64,000 bases of DNA from Desulfovibrio sp. OH1186_COT-070 (lineage in GTDB: Bacteria; Desulfobacterota; Desulfovibrionia; Desulfovibrionales; Desulfovibrionaceae): assembly GCF_003860215.1 (NCBI RefSeq), contig NZ_RQYH01000001.1:62001-126000 (forward strand), in the 5' to 3' direction. Below are positions 50,337-59,616 of the stretch, in pieces. Position 1 is the stretch's first letter, and every line of letters begins with the position of its first letter. Below the pieces are notes generated by a model. The model did not search any database and was not told where the DNA came from. It worked only from the letters and a program-made list of their open reading frames with translations. The position numbers were made by a program, and so were the translations under genes.

Positions 50337-51265
50337 AATTTGCCTATTATCCGGGCTGTTCCGCCCACGGATCCTCGGCGGATTACGAAATGTCCACCCA
50401 GGCCGTCTGCAAGGCTCTCGGCATCCTTCTGGAAGATATTCCCGACTGGAACTGCTGTGGTTCGACCCCGGCGCACGCCGTGGACACGGAGCTTTCTGCC
50501 GCGCTCTGCGCACGCAATCTGGACATTGCCGCCCGCCAGAACGCCCAATGCCTGCTCACCCCCTGCCCCAGCTGCCTTTCCAATCTGCGGCTGGCATCCA
50601 GACGCATGGAAAATCCGGAATTCCGGCAACGCGTGGACGAACTGCTGGACGGCCCTTCGGCCGCGGCCTTTCCCCAGGTCATGTCCGTCATGCAGGGCAT
50701 GGCCCAGCATCTGGACATTCCGGCCATCACGCAGCGGGTACGCATCAGCCTCAAGGGCCTGCGCCTGGCTGCCTACTACGGCTGTCTCATGAGCCGCCCG
50801 CACGAAGTCATGGACTTTGGCGACCCGGAAAATCCCACTCTCATGGAAAGCCTGCTGAGCGCCTGTGGCGCGGAAATGGTGGATTTTCCCCTCAAGACCG
50901 CCTGCTGCGGCGCATCGTTCGGCATTCCCGAACGGCCCATGACCGCGCGCAACTCCGGCCGTATTCTGGAACTGGCCTCCCGCCTTGGTGTGGACGCCGT
51001 GGTGGTGGCCTGCCCGCTGTGCCAGATGAACCTTGACCTGCGCCAGAAACAGGCGGCCAAAGAAACAGGCTCCGCTTTCCATCTGCCCGTGCTCTACTAC
51101 ACCCAGGTGATGGGCCTGGCCTTTGATCTGCCCTGGGAAAAACTCGGCCTGAACAAACTCTGCGTCAGCGCCGACCCCCTCATTGCGAAACTGAAAGACC
51201 TGCGCCGCGCCGATGCCGTGACGCAGACGGCGAAAAACAGGGCCGGTGAAGGAGGCAGGTCATGA
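50333..51265 (+). CDS. hdrB: Heterodisulfide reductase-like subunit HdrB
   Basis: The product has 310 residues and two CCG domains, which in methanogen HdrB bind the non-cubane 4Fe-4S clusters that reduce disulfides. The first is YYPGCSAH ... WNCCGSTPAH ... CPSC; the second YYGCLMSRP ... TACCGASFG ... ACPLCQMNL. In sulfate reducers the disulfide partner is not CoM-S-S-CoB; DsrC or another thiol has been proposed. Overlaps both neighbours by ATGA. Confidence 0.95.
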   Translation: MKFAYYPGCSAHGSSADYEMSTQAVCKALGILLEDIPDWNCCGSTPAHAVDTELSAALCARNLDIAARQNAQCLLTPCPSCLSNLRLASRRMENPEFRQRVDELLDGPSAAAFPQVMSVMQGMAQHLDIPAITQRVRISLKGLRLAAYYGCLMSRPHEVMDFGDPENPTLMESLLSACGAEMVDFPLKTACCGASFGIPERPMTARNSGRILELASRLGVDAVVVACPLCQMNLDLRQKQAAKETGSAFHLPVLYYTQVMGLAFDLPWEKLGLNKLCVSADPLIAKLKDLRRADAVTQTAKNRAGEGGRS

Positions 51266-53223
51266 GAATAGGCGTCTTTGTCTGCCACTGCGGCAGCAAC
51301 ATTGCCGGAACCGTGGACTGCGGCGCTGTGGCCGAAATCGCCCGCGCCTACCCCGATGTGGTGTATGCCGACGACCCCATGTATACCTGCGCCGAACCGG
51401 GGCAGGCCGCCATTGAGGCCGCCATTCACGAGCACAAGCTGGACGGCGTGGTAGTGGCCTCCTGCTCGCCGCGCATGCACGAGCCTACCTTCCGCCGCAC
51501 GGTGGAGCGGGCGGGGCTCAACCGCTACATGCTGGAAATGGCCAATATCCGCGAGCATGTTTCGTGGATCGGCAGAGACATGGAGGCCAATACCAACAAG
51601 GCCGCGGAACTGGTGCTTCTGGCCGTGGAAAAGCTGCGCCGCAACGCGCCCCTGCAGGCCAAGAGCTTTGACGTGACCAAGCGGGTGCTGGTTATCGGCG
51701 GGGGCGTTGCCGGTATTCAGGCCGCTCTGGACTGCGCCGACGGCGGCGTGCCCGTGGTGCTGGTGGAGCGGGATGCCACCATCGGCGGCAAAATGGCGAA
51801 GCTGGACAAAACCTTTCCCACCGTGGACTGCTCGGCCTGCATTCTGGGCCCCAAAATGGTGGACGTGGCCCAGCATCCCAACATCACCCTCTACGCCTAT
51901 GCGGAAGTGGAAGACATTTCGGGCTATGTGGGCAATTTTCAGGTCAAGATACGCAAGCGCGCGTCTTATGTGGACTGGAGCCTCTGCACGGGCTGCGGGG
52001 CCTGCACCGAAAAATGCCCGAGCAAGAAAACGCCCGATGCCTTCAACGAACTGACCGGAAACACCACGGCCATCACCATTGCCTTTCCCCAGGCCATTCC
52101 CAAGAAGGCCGTTATCAACGCCGCGCACTGCCGCCAGTTTGTCAAGGGCAAGTGCGGCGTGTGTGCCAAAATCTGCCCCACCGGGGCCATCAGGTATGAC
52201 ATGGAGGACGAGATCGTCACCGAGGAGGTGGGCAGCATTGTCGCCGCCACAGGGTATGACCTCATGGACTGGACCGTCTATCAGGAATACGGCGGCGGAG
52301 CCTACCCCGACGTGATCACCTCCCTGCAGTATGAGCGCCTGCTCTCGGCCTCCGGCCCCACGGGCGGGCACATCAAGCGCCCCTCCGACGGACGGGAGCC
52401 CAAAAGCATCGTCTTTGTGCAGTGCGTCGGCTCCCGCGACAAATCCGTGGGACGCCCCTACTGCTCCGGTTTCTGCTGCATGTACACGGCCAAGCAGGCC
52501 ATCCTGACCAAGGACCATATTCCCGATTCCCAGTCCTATGTTTTTTACATGGACATCCGCGCTCCGGGCAAAATGTACGACGAGTTCACCCGCCGCGCAC
52601 AGGAGGAATACGGAACCGAATACATACGGGGCCGCGTTTCGCAGATATACCCCGACGGCAACGGGCAGCTTTCGGTCATGGGTGTGGACACTCTGCTGGG
52701 CAGCCCCCTGGAAATCAAGGCCGATCTGGTGGTTCTGGCCGTAGGGGCGGAAGCCAGCAAAGGTTCCCCCCAACTTGCCGAGAAACTGCGCATTTCCTAT
52801 GACAGCTACGGCTTTTTCATGGAAAGCCACGTCAAGCTCAAGCCTGTGGAAACCAACACCGCCGGCGTGTTTCTGGCCGGGGTCTGCCAGGGCGTCAAGG
52901 ACATTCCCGCCTCCGTGGCACAAGGCTCCGCCGCTGCCGCCAAGGTGCTGGCCCTTTTTGCCAAGGACAAGCTGGAGAGTGACCCGCAGATCGCCCAGGT
53001 GGACATTCAACGTTGCGTCAACTGCGGCAAGTGCATCCGCTGCTGCCCCTTCGGGGCCATCAAGGAAGTGGAAATTCGCGGCGAAGGCAAGGCCCAGGTC
53101 ATTGAAACCGTCTGTCAGGGATGCGGCCTGTGCACGGCCACCTGTCCGCAGGGCGCCATTCAGCTCTCCCACTCCACCGACAACCAGATTCTTGCGGAGG
53201 TAAACGCCTTATGTCAGTGCTGA
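51262..53223 (+). CDS. hdrA: HdrA: FAD-containing, electron-bifurcating subunit
   Basis: The product has 653 residues. The N-terminal domain starts IGVFVCHCGSNIAGTVD. The FAD-binding thioredoxin-reductase-like fold has RVLVIGGGVAGIQAALDCAD and IGGKMAKLDKTFPTVDCSACILGPKM. Ferredoxin motifs CTGCGACTEKCP and CGVCAKICPTGA follow, and the C-terminus carries CVNCGKCIRCCPFGA and CQGCGLCTATCPQGA. HdrA flavin bifurcates electrons between ferredoxin, disulfide and the Flx or hydrogenase input. No selenocysteine codon is seen. Cytoplasmic. Overlaps the next gene by 13 bases. Confidence 0.96.
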   Translation: MRIGVFVCHCGSNIAGTVDCGAVAEIARAYPDVVYADDPMYTCAEPGQAAIEAAIHEHKLDGVVVASCSPRMHEPTFRRTVERAGLNRYMLEMANIREHVSWIGRDMEANTNKAAELVLLAVEKLRRNAPLQAKSFDVTKRVLVIGGGVAGIQAALDCADGGVPVVLVERDATIGGKMAKLDKTFPTVDCSACILGPKMVDVAQHPNITLYAYAEVEDISGYVGNFQVKIRKRASYVDWSLCTGCGACTEKCPSKKTPDAFNELTGNTTAITIAFPQAIPKKAVINAAHCRQFVKGKCGVCAKICPTGAIRYDMEDEIVTEEVGSIVAATGYDLMDWTVYQEYGGGAYPDVITSLQYERLLSASGPTGGHIKRPSDGREPKSIVFVQCVGSRDKSVGRPYCSGFCCMYTAKQAILTKDHIPDSQSYVFYMDIRAPGKMYDEFTRRAQEEYGTEYIRGRVSQIYPDGNGQLSVMGVDTLLGSPLEIKADLVVLAVGAEASKGSPQLAEKLRISYDSYGFFMESHVKLKPVETNTAGVFLAGVCQGVKDIPASVAQGSAAAAKVLALFAKDKLESDPQIAQVDIQRCVNCGKCIRCCPFGAIKEVEIRGEGKAQVIETVCQGCGLCTATCPQGAIQLSHSTDNQILAEVNALCQC

Positions 53224-54659
53224 AGGGCAAAGAACTGAGGATCGTGGGCTTTCTCTGCAACTGGTGCTCCTACGGTGGTGCGGACACAGCCGGGGTGGCG
53301 CGCGCCACCCAGCCCACGGACCTGCGCATCATCCGCGTGCCCTGCTCGGGCCGCATTGACCCGCTCTTTATCGTCAAGGCCCTGCTCAACGGTGCGGACG
53401 GCGTGCTGGTTTCGGGCTGTCACCCCCGCGACTGCCACTATGCCGCAGGCAATTTCTATGCGCGCCGCCGCCTGGAAATCCTCAAGCACTTTCTGCCGGT
53501 GCTGGGCATTGACGACAGACGCTTCGAATATACCTGGGTTTCGGCCTCCGAAGGCCAGCGCTGGCAACAGGTGGTCACGGTTTTCACCGACCGCATCCAC
53601 AAACTCGGGCCCGCGCCCAGACTGGAAGACCACGAGCCTCTGCTCAAGGTGGCGGACATGGCGCTGAGCGCCCTGCGCCCCCTGGGCACGGGCCAGACTG
53701 CGGCCCTGGACGAACTCAAGGCCGCCATCAAGGCCAAACTGCCGGAACTGGACTGTGTTATCGGCTGGCAGCAGGGCCACGATGCGGCCCATACCGTGCC
53801 TTTGTTCATGAAAAAACCGGAAGATGTGGACAAGCTGGTATGGGGCCCTCTGAACGTCAACAACCCCGCCGTCTACCTGCCTTCGTTCAAGGGCAAAAAG
53901 GTGGGCATTGTGGTCAAGGGCTGTGATTCGCGCTCTGTGGTGGAACTTTTGCAGGAAGACCTCATCCGTCGCGAGGACGTGACCATTTTTGCCCTGCCCT
54001 GTGAAGGCACACTGGACATGGCCCGCGTCGAGCAGAAGCTCGGCCGCTACACCAGCATTGATGACGTGCGGTATGACGAGGCTGGCGTGACCATTGTGGC
54101 CGATGGCCGCGAAGAACGCTTCTGCATGGTGGATCATGCCCAGGGCAAATGCTACGGCTGCACCACGCCATCGGCCGTGCTGGCCGATACGCGCCTGGGG
54201 CTGCCCGCCCCCGTGCAGCCCGGCCCCTTTACCCCGCCGGAACTGGCCCTGCTGGACTCCATGAGCCTTGACGAGAGGCTGGCTTTCTGGCGCGGACAGA
54301 TGGAGCGCTGCCTGCGCTGCTATGCCTGCCGCAACGCCTGCCCCATGTGCGTCTGCCGCGACTACTGCGTGTCTGACAGCCGCGATCCGCACTGGATGAC
54401 GCAGGAGGACAGTGCCAGGGAAAAACTCTTTTTCCAGACCATCCACGCCCTGCATCTGGCCGGGCGCTGCACCGGCTGCGGCGAATGCCAGAGGGCCTGC
54501 CCCGTGGGCATTCCCATTCTGGCCCTGCGCCAGCAGATCGCCCGTGCCGTGGGCCAGCTTTTTGACGACTACAAGCCGGGCCTCAACCCCGCCCATGTTC
54601 CGCCCCTGCTGGGCTATGAAGTGGTGGAAAAGAACATCCATGAGAGGGACTGGAAATGA
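53211..54659 (+). CDS. flxD: Fused MvhD/FlxD-FlxC iron-sulfur subunit
   Basis: The product has 482 residues. Residues 1-140 are an MvhD (hydrogenase delta) domain with the 2Fe-2S cysteines C16/C19, C45, C70 and C75 (GFLCNWCSYGGADTAG, RVPCSGR, VSGCHPRDCHY); this subunit docks onto HdrA. Residues 150-482 are an FlxC/FrhB-like domain with VVKGCDSRSVVELLQE and two C-terminal clusters (CLRCYACRNACPMC and CTGCGECQRACPVG). In characterised Desulfovibrio loci FlxC and FlxD are listed as separate subunits. The fusion makes a single electron path between FlxB and HdrA. GGAGG precedes the ATG at 53211. Confidence 0.88.
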   Translation: MSVLKGKELRIVGFLCNWCSYGGADTAGVARATQPTDLRIIRVPCSGRIDPLFIVKALLNGADGVLVSGCHPRDCHYAAGNFYARRRLEILKHFLPVLGIDDRRFEYTWVSASEGQRWQQVVTVFTDRIHKLGPAPRLEDHEPLLKVADMALSALRPLGTGQTAALDELKAAIKAKLPELDCVIGWQQGHDAAHTVPLFMKKPEDVDKLVWGPLNVNNPAVYLPSFKGKKVGIVVKGCDSRSVVELLQEDLIRREDVTIFALPCEGTLDMARVEQKLGRYTSIDDVRYDEAGVTIVADGREERFCMVDHAQGKCYGCTTPSAVLADTRLGLPAPVQPGPFTPPELALLDSMSLDERLAFWRGQMERCLRCYACRNACPMCVCRDYCVSDSRDPHWMTQEDSAREKLFFQTIHALHLAGRCTGCGECQRACPVGIPILALRQQIARAVGQLFDDYKPGLNPAHVPPLLGYEVVEKNIHERDWK

Positions 54660-55729
54660 GCACGATCCGTTTTGTCGCCCCCGACGGCCTGCCCGCCCTT
54701 CTCGCCTTTCTTGCCCAGGACGGGCGGCGCGTCCTGGCTCCGGCGGAAAAACCTGCGGCCAAGAGGTCTGTTGTTTTTGAACCCTGGCAGCCGGGCAAGC
54801 CCTTCACGCTGGACAAGGCCACTGTGCCCGCCAAGGAGGCCGTGCTGCCCCAATGCGAAGTTTTGCTGCGCTTCAAAAAAACCAGAGATGCGGAAAATCC
54901 CGGCCGCCTTGCCCTGAGCCTGGACGACACCCCGCAGGCCTGTCCGACCGTGGTTTTTGCCGCCCGCCCGTGCGATGCGCGCGGCTACACGGTTCTGGAT
55001 CGCCCCTATCTTCAGGGGCCGTTTGCCGACCCCTACTACAAGGCCCGGCGCGAACAGCTCACGGTCTTCACCCTGACCTGCCCGCGCGGCTGCAATACCT
55101 GCTTCTGTCATTGGGTGGGCGGCGGGCCCACATCGCCCGAAGGTTCCGATGTACTCATGACAGAGATCGACACCGGATATGTATTGCAGGCCATTACCCC
55201 CAAGGGCGCGGAGATACTCGCGGCCGCTCCCCTGGAAGACGGGGCCGCACTCTTTGCCAGGGCCGAGGAAGCCCGCAAGGCGGCCTGGGCCAGCCTGCAA
55301 CCGGCCCCCAATCTCAAAAGCGCCGCGCAAAAGGTGGCGGAGCGCTTTACTGACGAAGAATTCTGGCAGGAGCAGACCAACAGCTGCCTCTCCTGCGGGG
55401 CCTGCACCTATTTCTGCCCCACATGCTACTGCTTCACCATCACCGATGAGGGCGAAGGCCTGAGTGAAAAGGGCGGACGCCGTTTGCGCAGTTGGGACAC
55501 CTGCATGTCCTCGCTGTTCACGCGCGAAGCCAGCGGGCACAATCCGCGCGTTTCCAAGGCCCTGCGCATGCGCAACCGCGTTTCGCACAAATTTTCCACC
55601 TATCCCGAAAACTGGGGAGCCTTCTCCTGCAACGGCTGTGGCCGCTGCATCAGCAACTGCCCCGTTTGTCTGGACATCCGTTCCATTGTGCTGGCCGCGA
55701 TGGCAGACGGAAAGACCACTGAAAAGTAG
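54656..55729 (+). CDS. flxB: FlxB-like dicluster iron-sulfur protein
   Basis: The product has 357 residues and resembles AsrA / hydrogenase beta-type ferredoxin subunits. The first part contains FAARPCDARGYTVLDRP and CPRGCNTCFCHWVGGGP. The C-terminal half has two 4Fe-4S motifs, CLSCGACTYFCPTCYC and CNGCGRCISNCPVC. It should carry electrons between the NAD(H)-oxidising FlxA and the FlxC part of the preceding protein. Overlaps that gene by ATGA. Symbol assigned by position and domain type. Confidence 0.87.
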   Translation: MSTIRFVAPDGLPALLAFLAQDGRRVLAPAEKPAAKRSVVFEPWQPGKPFTLDKATVPAKEAVLPQCEVLLRFKKTRDAENPGRLALSLDDTPQACPTVVFAARPCDARGYTVLDRPYLQGPFADPYYKARREQLTVFTLTCPRGCNTCFCHWVGGGPTSPEGSDVLMTEIDTGYVLQAITPKGAEILAAAPLEDGAALFARAEEARKAAWASLQPAPNLKSAAQKVAERFTDEEFWQEQTNSCLSCGACTYFCPTCYCFTITDEGEGLSEKGGRRLRSWDTCMSSLFTREASGHNPRVSKALRMRNRVSHKFSTYPENWGAFSCNGCGRCISNCPVCLDIRSIVLAAMADGKTTEK

Positions 55730-55737
55730 GAGCGACC

Positions 55738-56736
55738 ATGGCAAGCAAAAAAACTCCCGCAAAATCCAAAGCCGCGGTCAAACAGGACACGGTCAAGGAC
55801 ACGGTCAGGGCCACGCCCGTTGCTCCGGCAAAAGCTCCCGCGTCAAAGGCTTCTGCTCCTGCCGCTCCCGCGCCGCGCCGGGGCGCAATCACACCCCGCC
55901 CCCTGATGCCGGGAAATCCCTATCTGCCCATGCCGGCAACCGTGGCCGAAGTCATTCAGGAAACGGGCAACATAAAAACCCTGCGCGTGGTGCTGGACGA
56001 TGCCGAAGCCATGCGCTCCTTCCACTATGAGCCGGGACAGGTGGGACAACTTTCGGTTTTCGGCGCGGGCGAATCCACCTTTGTCATCAATTCCCCGCCC
56101 TCGCAAAAGGAGTACCTCCAGTTCTCCGTCATGCAGGCCGGTGAGGTGACCGCCGCCATCCATCGCCTGTCGCCGGGCGACAAGGTGGGCGTGCGCGCGC
56201 CGCTGGGAAATTTCTTTCCCTATGCCGACTGGAAGGGCAAGGACATCTTTTTTGTGGGCGGCGGCATCGGCATGGCTCCCATCCGCACCATTCTGCTGCA
56301 TGTGCTGGAAAACCGCGCCGATTACGGGAAGGTCAGCCTGCTCTACGGCGCGCGCACCCCGCGCGACATGGCCTACAGCTATGAAACGGAAGACTGGCTG
56401 CGCCGTGAAGATCTGGACTGTACCCTGTGCATCGACGCTCCCTTTGAGGGCTGGGAGCACAAGGTGGGCCTGATTCCCCATGTTCTGCTGGAACTGAATC
56501 CCAGCCCCGAAAATTGCGTGGCCGTGCTCTGCGGGCCGCCGGTGATGATCAAATTCACGGTGCAGGCTTTGGAAAAACTCCGGTTCGCACCGGAAAATAT
56601 TGTCACCACGCTGGAAAAGCGCATGAAGTGCGGCATCGGCATCTGCGGCCGCTGCAATATCGGCGGGCGCTACGTCTGTGTGGACGGGCCTGTGTTCACC
56701 TGGCAGGAGTTGCAAAACCTCCCGCCGGAACTGTAA
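55738..56736 (+). CDS. flxA: FlxA-like FAD/NAD(P)-binding subunit
   Basis: The product has 332 residues. After an Ala/Lys/Pro-rich N-terminal extension (about residues 1-50) comes a ferredoxin-NADP reductase-like fold: YEPGQVGQLSVFGAGES (FAD), FFVGGGIGMAPIRTILLHVLE (NAD(P)), CGPPVMIKFT and a C-terminal 2Fe-2S motif CGIGICGRCNIGGRYVC. It is close to AsrB and hydrogenase gamma subunits. As the pyridine-nucleotide entry point it completes the Hdr-Flx complex. Eight bases after flxB. The extension is absent from the core fold and looks like a flexible tether. Confidence 0.92.
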   Translation: MASKKTPAKSKAAVKQDTVKDTVRATPVAPAKAPASKASAPAAPAPRRGAITPRPLMPGNPYLPMPATVAEVIQETGNIKTLRVVLDDAEAMRSFHYEPGQVGQLSVFGAGESTFVINSPPSQKEYLQFSVMQAGEVTAAIHRLSPGDKVGVRAPLGNFFPYADWKGKDIFFVGGGIGMAPIRTILLHVLENRADYGKVSLLYGARTPRDMAYSYETEDWLRREDLDCTLCIDAPFEGWEHKVGLIPHVLLELNPSPENCVAVLCGPPVMIKFTVQALEKLRFAPENIVTTLEKRMKCGIGICGRCNIGGRYVCVDGPVFTWQELQNLPPEL

Positions 56737-56902
56737 GCAACCTCCGCCGAGATTTTCCTGGCCGGTCTGGTGTGCTGTCCGGGCCGCCGGGCATCGCGCC
56801 CCGGCAGGCATGGCACCGTGCGTTGCAGAAAATTCTGGCAACTGTGCCTGCTGGCCGGTTTCCGCGACAAAAAAAACAACCCGGAAATTTGAGGATTTTT
56901 TG

Positions 56903-57445
56903 ATGAAAAAAATACTGCTGCCCTGCTGCCTGCTGCTCTCCCTGCCCCTGGCAGCCCAGGCTGCCCCTGAAACAAAAATCGACCCCGCCACCTATATCTG
57001 CGCGGAGCTCATAACCCAGCCCATCACCACCGCGGGCGAACCGCCCATTTTCACCGGGCTTCAGCTTGACGGTTTTGTGGGCGCATCCCTGAACATGCCC
57101 GTTGCCGACCCGGCAACCATGCCCGCGGTGCTGGGCGAGGTCTTTGCCGCCTGCCAGGCAAAGCCCACCGAAAAGGCGGCTGTTTTGTGGAAAGAAGTCC
57201 GCAAAAGACTGCCCGCACCCGCTGACGGCCCGTGGAAGGCAGACAAGACCACCTGCAAGGACTATGGCGACAATCCTGATGACGGCAGCGGTTTTGTGAT
57301 CTGGCTTGACGGCTACCATCGCGGCAAGAGCGGCAAGCCCGCCTCGGTGCTGGAGAGCAACGAAAGCCTCACGGCCTATCTGGAAGCCTGCTCCCAAAAG
57401 CCCGAAGCCCTCATGCTGGACGTGATGGCGGAAAGCGTCAAATAG
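56903..57445 (+). CDS. Periplasmic protein with two HdeA-like domains
   Basis: This 180-residue protein has a signal peptide (1-20, cleavage near AQA/AP). Two segments of about 60-70 residues each follow the HdeA pattern: a Cys after a Thr/Tyr, a GF/GY helix, an acidic/Pro stretch and a second Cys in an A-C-x3-P motif. Domain 1 has C33 and C84, domain 2 C118 and C163; spacings 51 and 45 compare with 48 for the E. coli HdeA disulfide. HdeA is an acid-activated periplasmic chaperone. The assignment is by pattern only. GAGG lies eight bases before the ATG. It follows the flx operon by 166 bases and is convergent with speA. Confidence 0.7.
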   Translation: MKKILLPCCLLLSLPLAAQAAPETKIDPATYICAELITQPITTAGEPPIFTGLQLDGFVGASLNMPVADPATMPAVLGEVFAACQAKPTEKAAVLWKEVRKRLPAPADGPWKADKTTCKDYGDNPDDGSGFVIWLDGYHRGKSGKPASVLESNESLTAYLEACSQKPEALMLDVMAESVK

Positions 57446-57469
57446 AACACAGAATACCGCGCGTACAAC

Positions 57470-57504
57470 AAGCCCCGCAGGTCTTTTCGGCCTGCGGGGC
57501 TTTT
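57470..57504 (+). terminator. Terminator after the HdeA-like gene
   Basis: A 12-bp stem (57470-57481 with 57491-57502, AAGCCCCGCAGG/CCTGCGGGGCTT) has a nine-base loop and runs into TTTT. The opposite strand ends TTGTTGT, so it may also stop transcription from convergent speA. Confidence 0.85.
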
Positions 57505-57569
57505 GGCGTCAGGCGGGCACACCCGCGAAATTGGACGGCGCACGCCCGCGAAGCGCGGTTTTCCGCAAC

Positions 57570-59486
57570 TCAGCGTTCAAAATAGGTATAGCCGCGCAGG
57601 CCGTCTTCAAAGGCCTGCATGATGGCAAAACGCTCGCTGGGCGAAATGCGGCCCTGCCGCACTGCCTGTTCTGCCGTACTGCGCAAATCCTCCAGGATAC
57701 GGCGCGGTTCATACTCCACATAGCTCAGAATATCCGCCACAGAGTCCCCCCGTATTTCGCGGGTATACTCATACGTTCCGTCTTCGGCCACACGGATGGA
57801 GACAACATTGGTGTCCCCCATGAGATTGTGCAGATCGCCCAGTGTTTCCTGATACGCGCCCACCAGAAAAACTCCCAGATAATATTCCTCTCCGTCCCGC
57901 AGGGGATGCAGGTCCAGCGTGGGCTTGACGCCCTGCGGATCGATAAAGTGGTCGATGCGACCGTCGGAATCGCAGGTAATGTCTGAAATGATGGCCTGAC
58001 GTGACGGAAACTCCTTGAGACGGTGCACGGGCATGATGGGGAATATCTGGTCAATGGCCCAGGAATCCGGCAGGGACTGGAACACGCTGAAATTGCCGTA
58101 GTAAATGTCGGCCAGGCTCACATCAATGTCGGCCAGATCGCGGGGCACGTTTTTGAGGCGCGTCTTCTCCTGTGCGATGCGCATGATGATGGCCCAGAAA
58201 AAACGCTCTGCCAGGGTGCGCTGGCGCAGGGTCACCCGCCCGGCAAAAAACATCTGCCGCATTTCGTCACGGTAGTAGATGGCGTCGTTATAGCATTCCT
58301 GCAAATTGCGCAGGCTGATGCCCGCAAGGGTTTCGCGCAAATTGCGCACAGGCTCCGGAGAATCCTCGGGCAGACTTTCGGGCAGGTGCACCTCCTCCAC
58401 CACGCTGACATCCAGAATATTGAAAAGGAGTACGGAGTAGTAGGCCACGGTGGCGCGCCCCGACTCGGTGATAATGTGCGGGTGCGGCACGCCCTGCTCG
58501 TCCAGAATGCTCATGACGGCCTCCACCACGTCGGTGCAGTATTCGTCAAGGCTGTAGTTGCGCGAGGAAATATAGTTGGTGTGCGTGCCGTCATAGTCCA
58601 CAGCCAGACCGCCGCCAAGATCCAGATAGCCCATGGGGGCGCCTTCCTGCACCAGCCCCACATACAGACGCGCGCCCTCCATGACGCCGGTGCGGATATC
58701 GCGGATATTGGAAACCTGCGAGCCCAGATGGTAGTGCAGAAGCTGGAAGCAATCCAGCATGTCGCTGGCCTTGAGGGTGTCCACCACGTCCACAATCTGC
58801 GCGGGCGACAGGCCGAATGTCGAGCGGTCGCCGCCCGAGTCCGTCCAGTGGCCGCCGACCTTGGACGAGAGCTTGGCCCGGACGCCGATATTGGGCCGGA
58901 CGCCGAGGGCCTTGCTGCGCTCCAGCACCACCTCAAGCTCGCTGGGCATCTCCAGCACAAAGAAGACGTTGAAGCCCAGGCGCAGGGCCTGAAGGCCAAG
59001 GTCAATAAATTCCTCATCCTTGTACCCGTTGCAGATGACACAGGCCTTGCGGTCGGTCATGAGGGAAATGGCGGCGATAAGCTCGGCCTTGGAGCCGACT
59101 TCCAGCCCATGGTGGTATTTGGCCCCGAACTGGGTGATCTTTTCCACCACCTGCTGCTGCTGGTTTACCTTGACAGGAAAAACGCCACGGTAGGATCCGG
59201 TATAATTGAGGTTTTTTATGGCCTTGCGGAAAGAATCGTGGATATTGGCAATGCGCGCGTCCAGAATATTCTCCACACGCAAAAGCACAGGCATGTCATA
59301 GCCCCGCTCGTGCAGGCCGGCAATGATCTCCGGTATGGAAACCTGCGGCCCGCGCGGGCCGTGGGGGCAGATGACCACATCGCCCTTGTCGGAAACGTCA
59401 AAATACCCGGCACCCCAACTGTTGATGCCGTAAAGCTCGACAGAATCCTCCACCCTCCACTGTTGCAATGCCCGGTTTCGTGCCAA
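57570..59486 (-). CDS. speA: Biosynthetic arginine decarboxylase SpeA
   Basis: The product has 638 residues, the usual length of the PLP-dependent, alanine-racemase-fold ADC. It makes agmatine, the first step of the arginine route to polyamines. The PLP lysine is K106 in GVFPVKVNQQQQVVE. Other motifs are GLEVGSKAEL, STFGLSPAQIVD, LHYHLGSQVSNI, YLDLGGGLAVDYDG and the C-terminal DITCDSDGRIDHF. The start is TTG at 59486 with AAAGGAG six bases upstream; earlier in-frame ATGs give non-homologous extensions. It lies 130 bases downstream of a small membrane-protein gene on the same strand. Confidence 0.95.
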   Translation of the reverse strand: MARNRALQQWRVEDSVELYGINSWGAGYFDVSDKGDVVICPHGPRGPQVSIPEIIAGLHERGYDMPVLLRVENILDARIANIHDSFRKAIKNLNYTGSYRGVFPVKVNQQQQVVEKITQFGAKYHHGLEVGSKAELIAAISLMTDRKACVICNGYKDEEFIDLGLQALRLGFNVFFVLEMPSELEVVLERSKALGVRPNIGVRAKLSSKVGGHWTDSGGDRSTFGLSPAQIVDVVDTLKASDMLDCFQLLHYHLGSQVSNIRDIRTGVMEGARLYVGLVQEGAPMGYLDLGGGLAVDYDGTHTNYISSRNYSLDEYCTDVVEAVMSILDEQGVPHPHIITESGRATVAYYSVLLFNILDVSVVEEVHLPESLPEDSPEPVRNLRETLAGISLRNLQECYNDAIYYRDEMRQMFFAGRVTLRQRTLAERFFWAIIMRIAQEKTRLKNVPRDLADIDVSLADIYYGNFSVFQSLPDSWAIDQIFPIMPVHRLKEFPSRQAIISDITCDSDGRIDHFIDPQGVKPTLDLHPLRDGEEYYLGVFLVGAYQETLGDLHNLMGDTNVVSIRVAEDGTYEYTREIRGDSVADILSYVEYEPRRILEDLRSTAEQAVRQGRISPSERFAIMQAFEDGLRGYTYFER

Positions 59487-59616
59487 CGTGCGCTCCTTTG
59501 CTTTTTTTCCGGACGAAAAAATTCGCTCCGGCAGAAACTGCAAGTATGCTTGCCGCCCCCAAAAAGTCAACTGGCAGGAGCGCAAGCCTTTGCCGGGGCA
59601 AGGGATGCAGCGCGCC

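Noticed and set aside
51097-53172. Open frame of about 690 codons on the minus strand opposite hdrA
   Set aside because: It is a by-product of GC-rich codon use opposite a clear HdrA with all its cluster motifs. The reverse frame has no family motif and no ribosome site.
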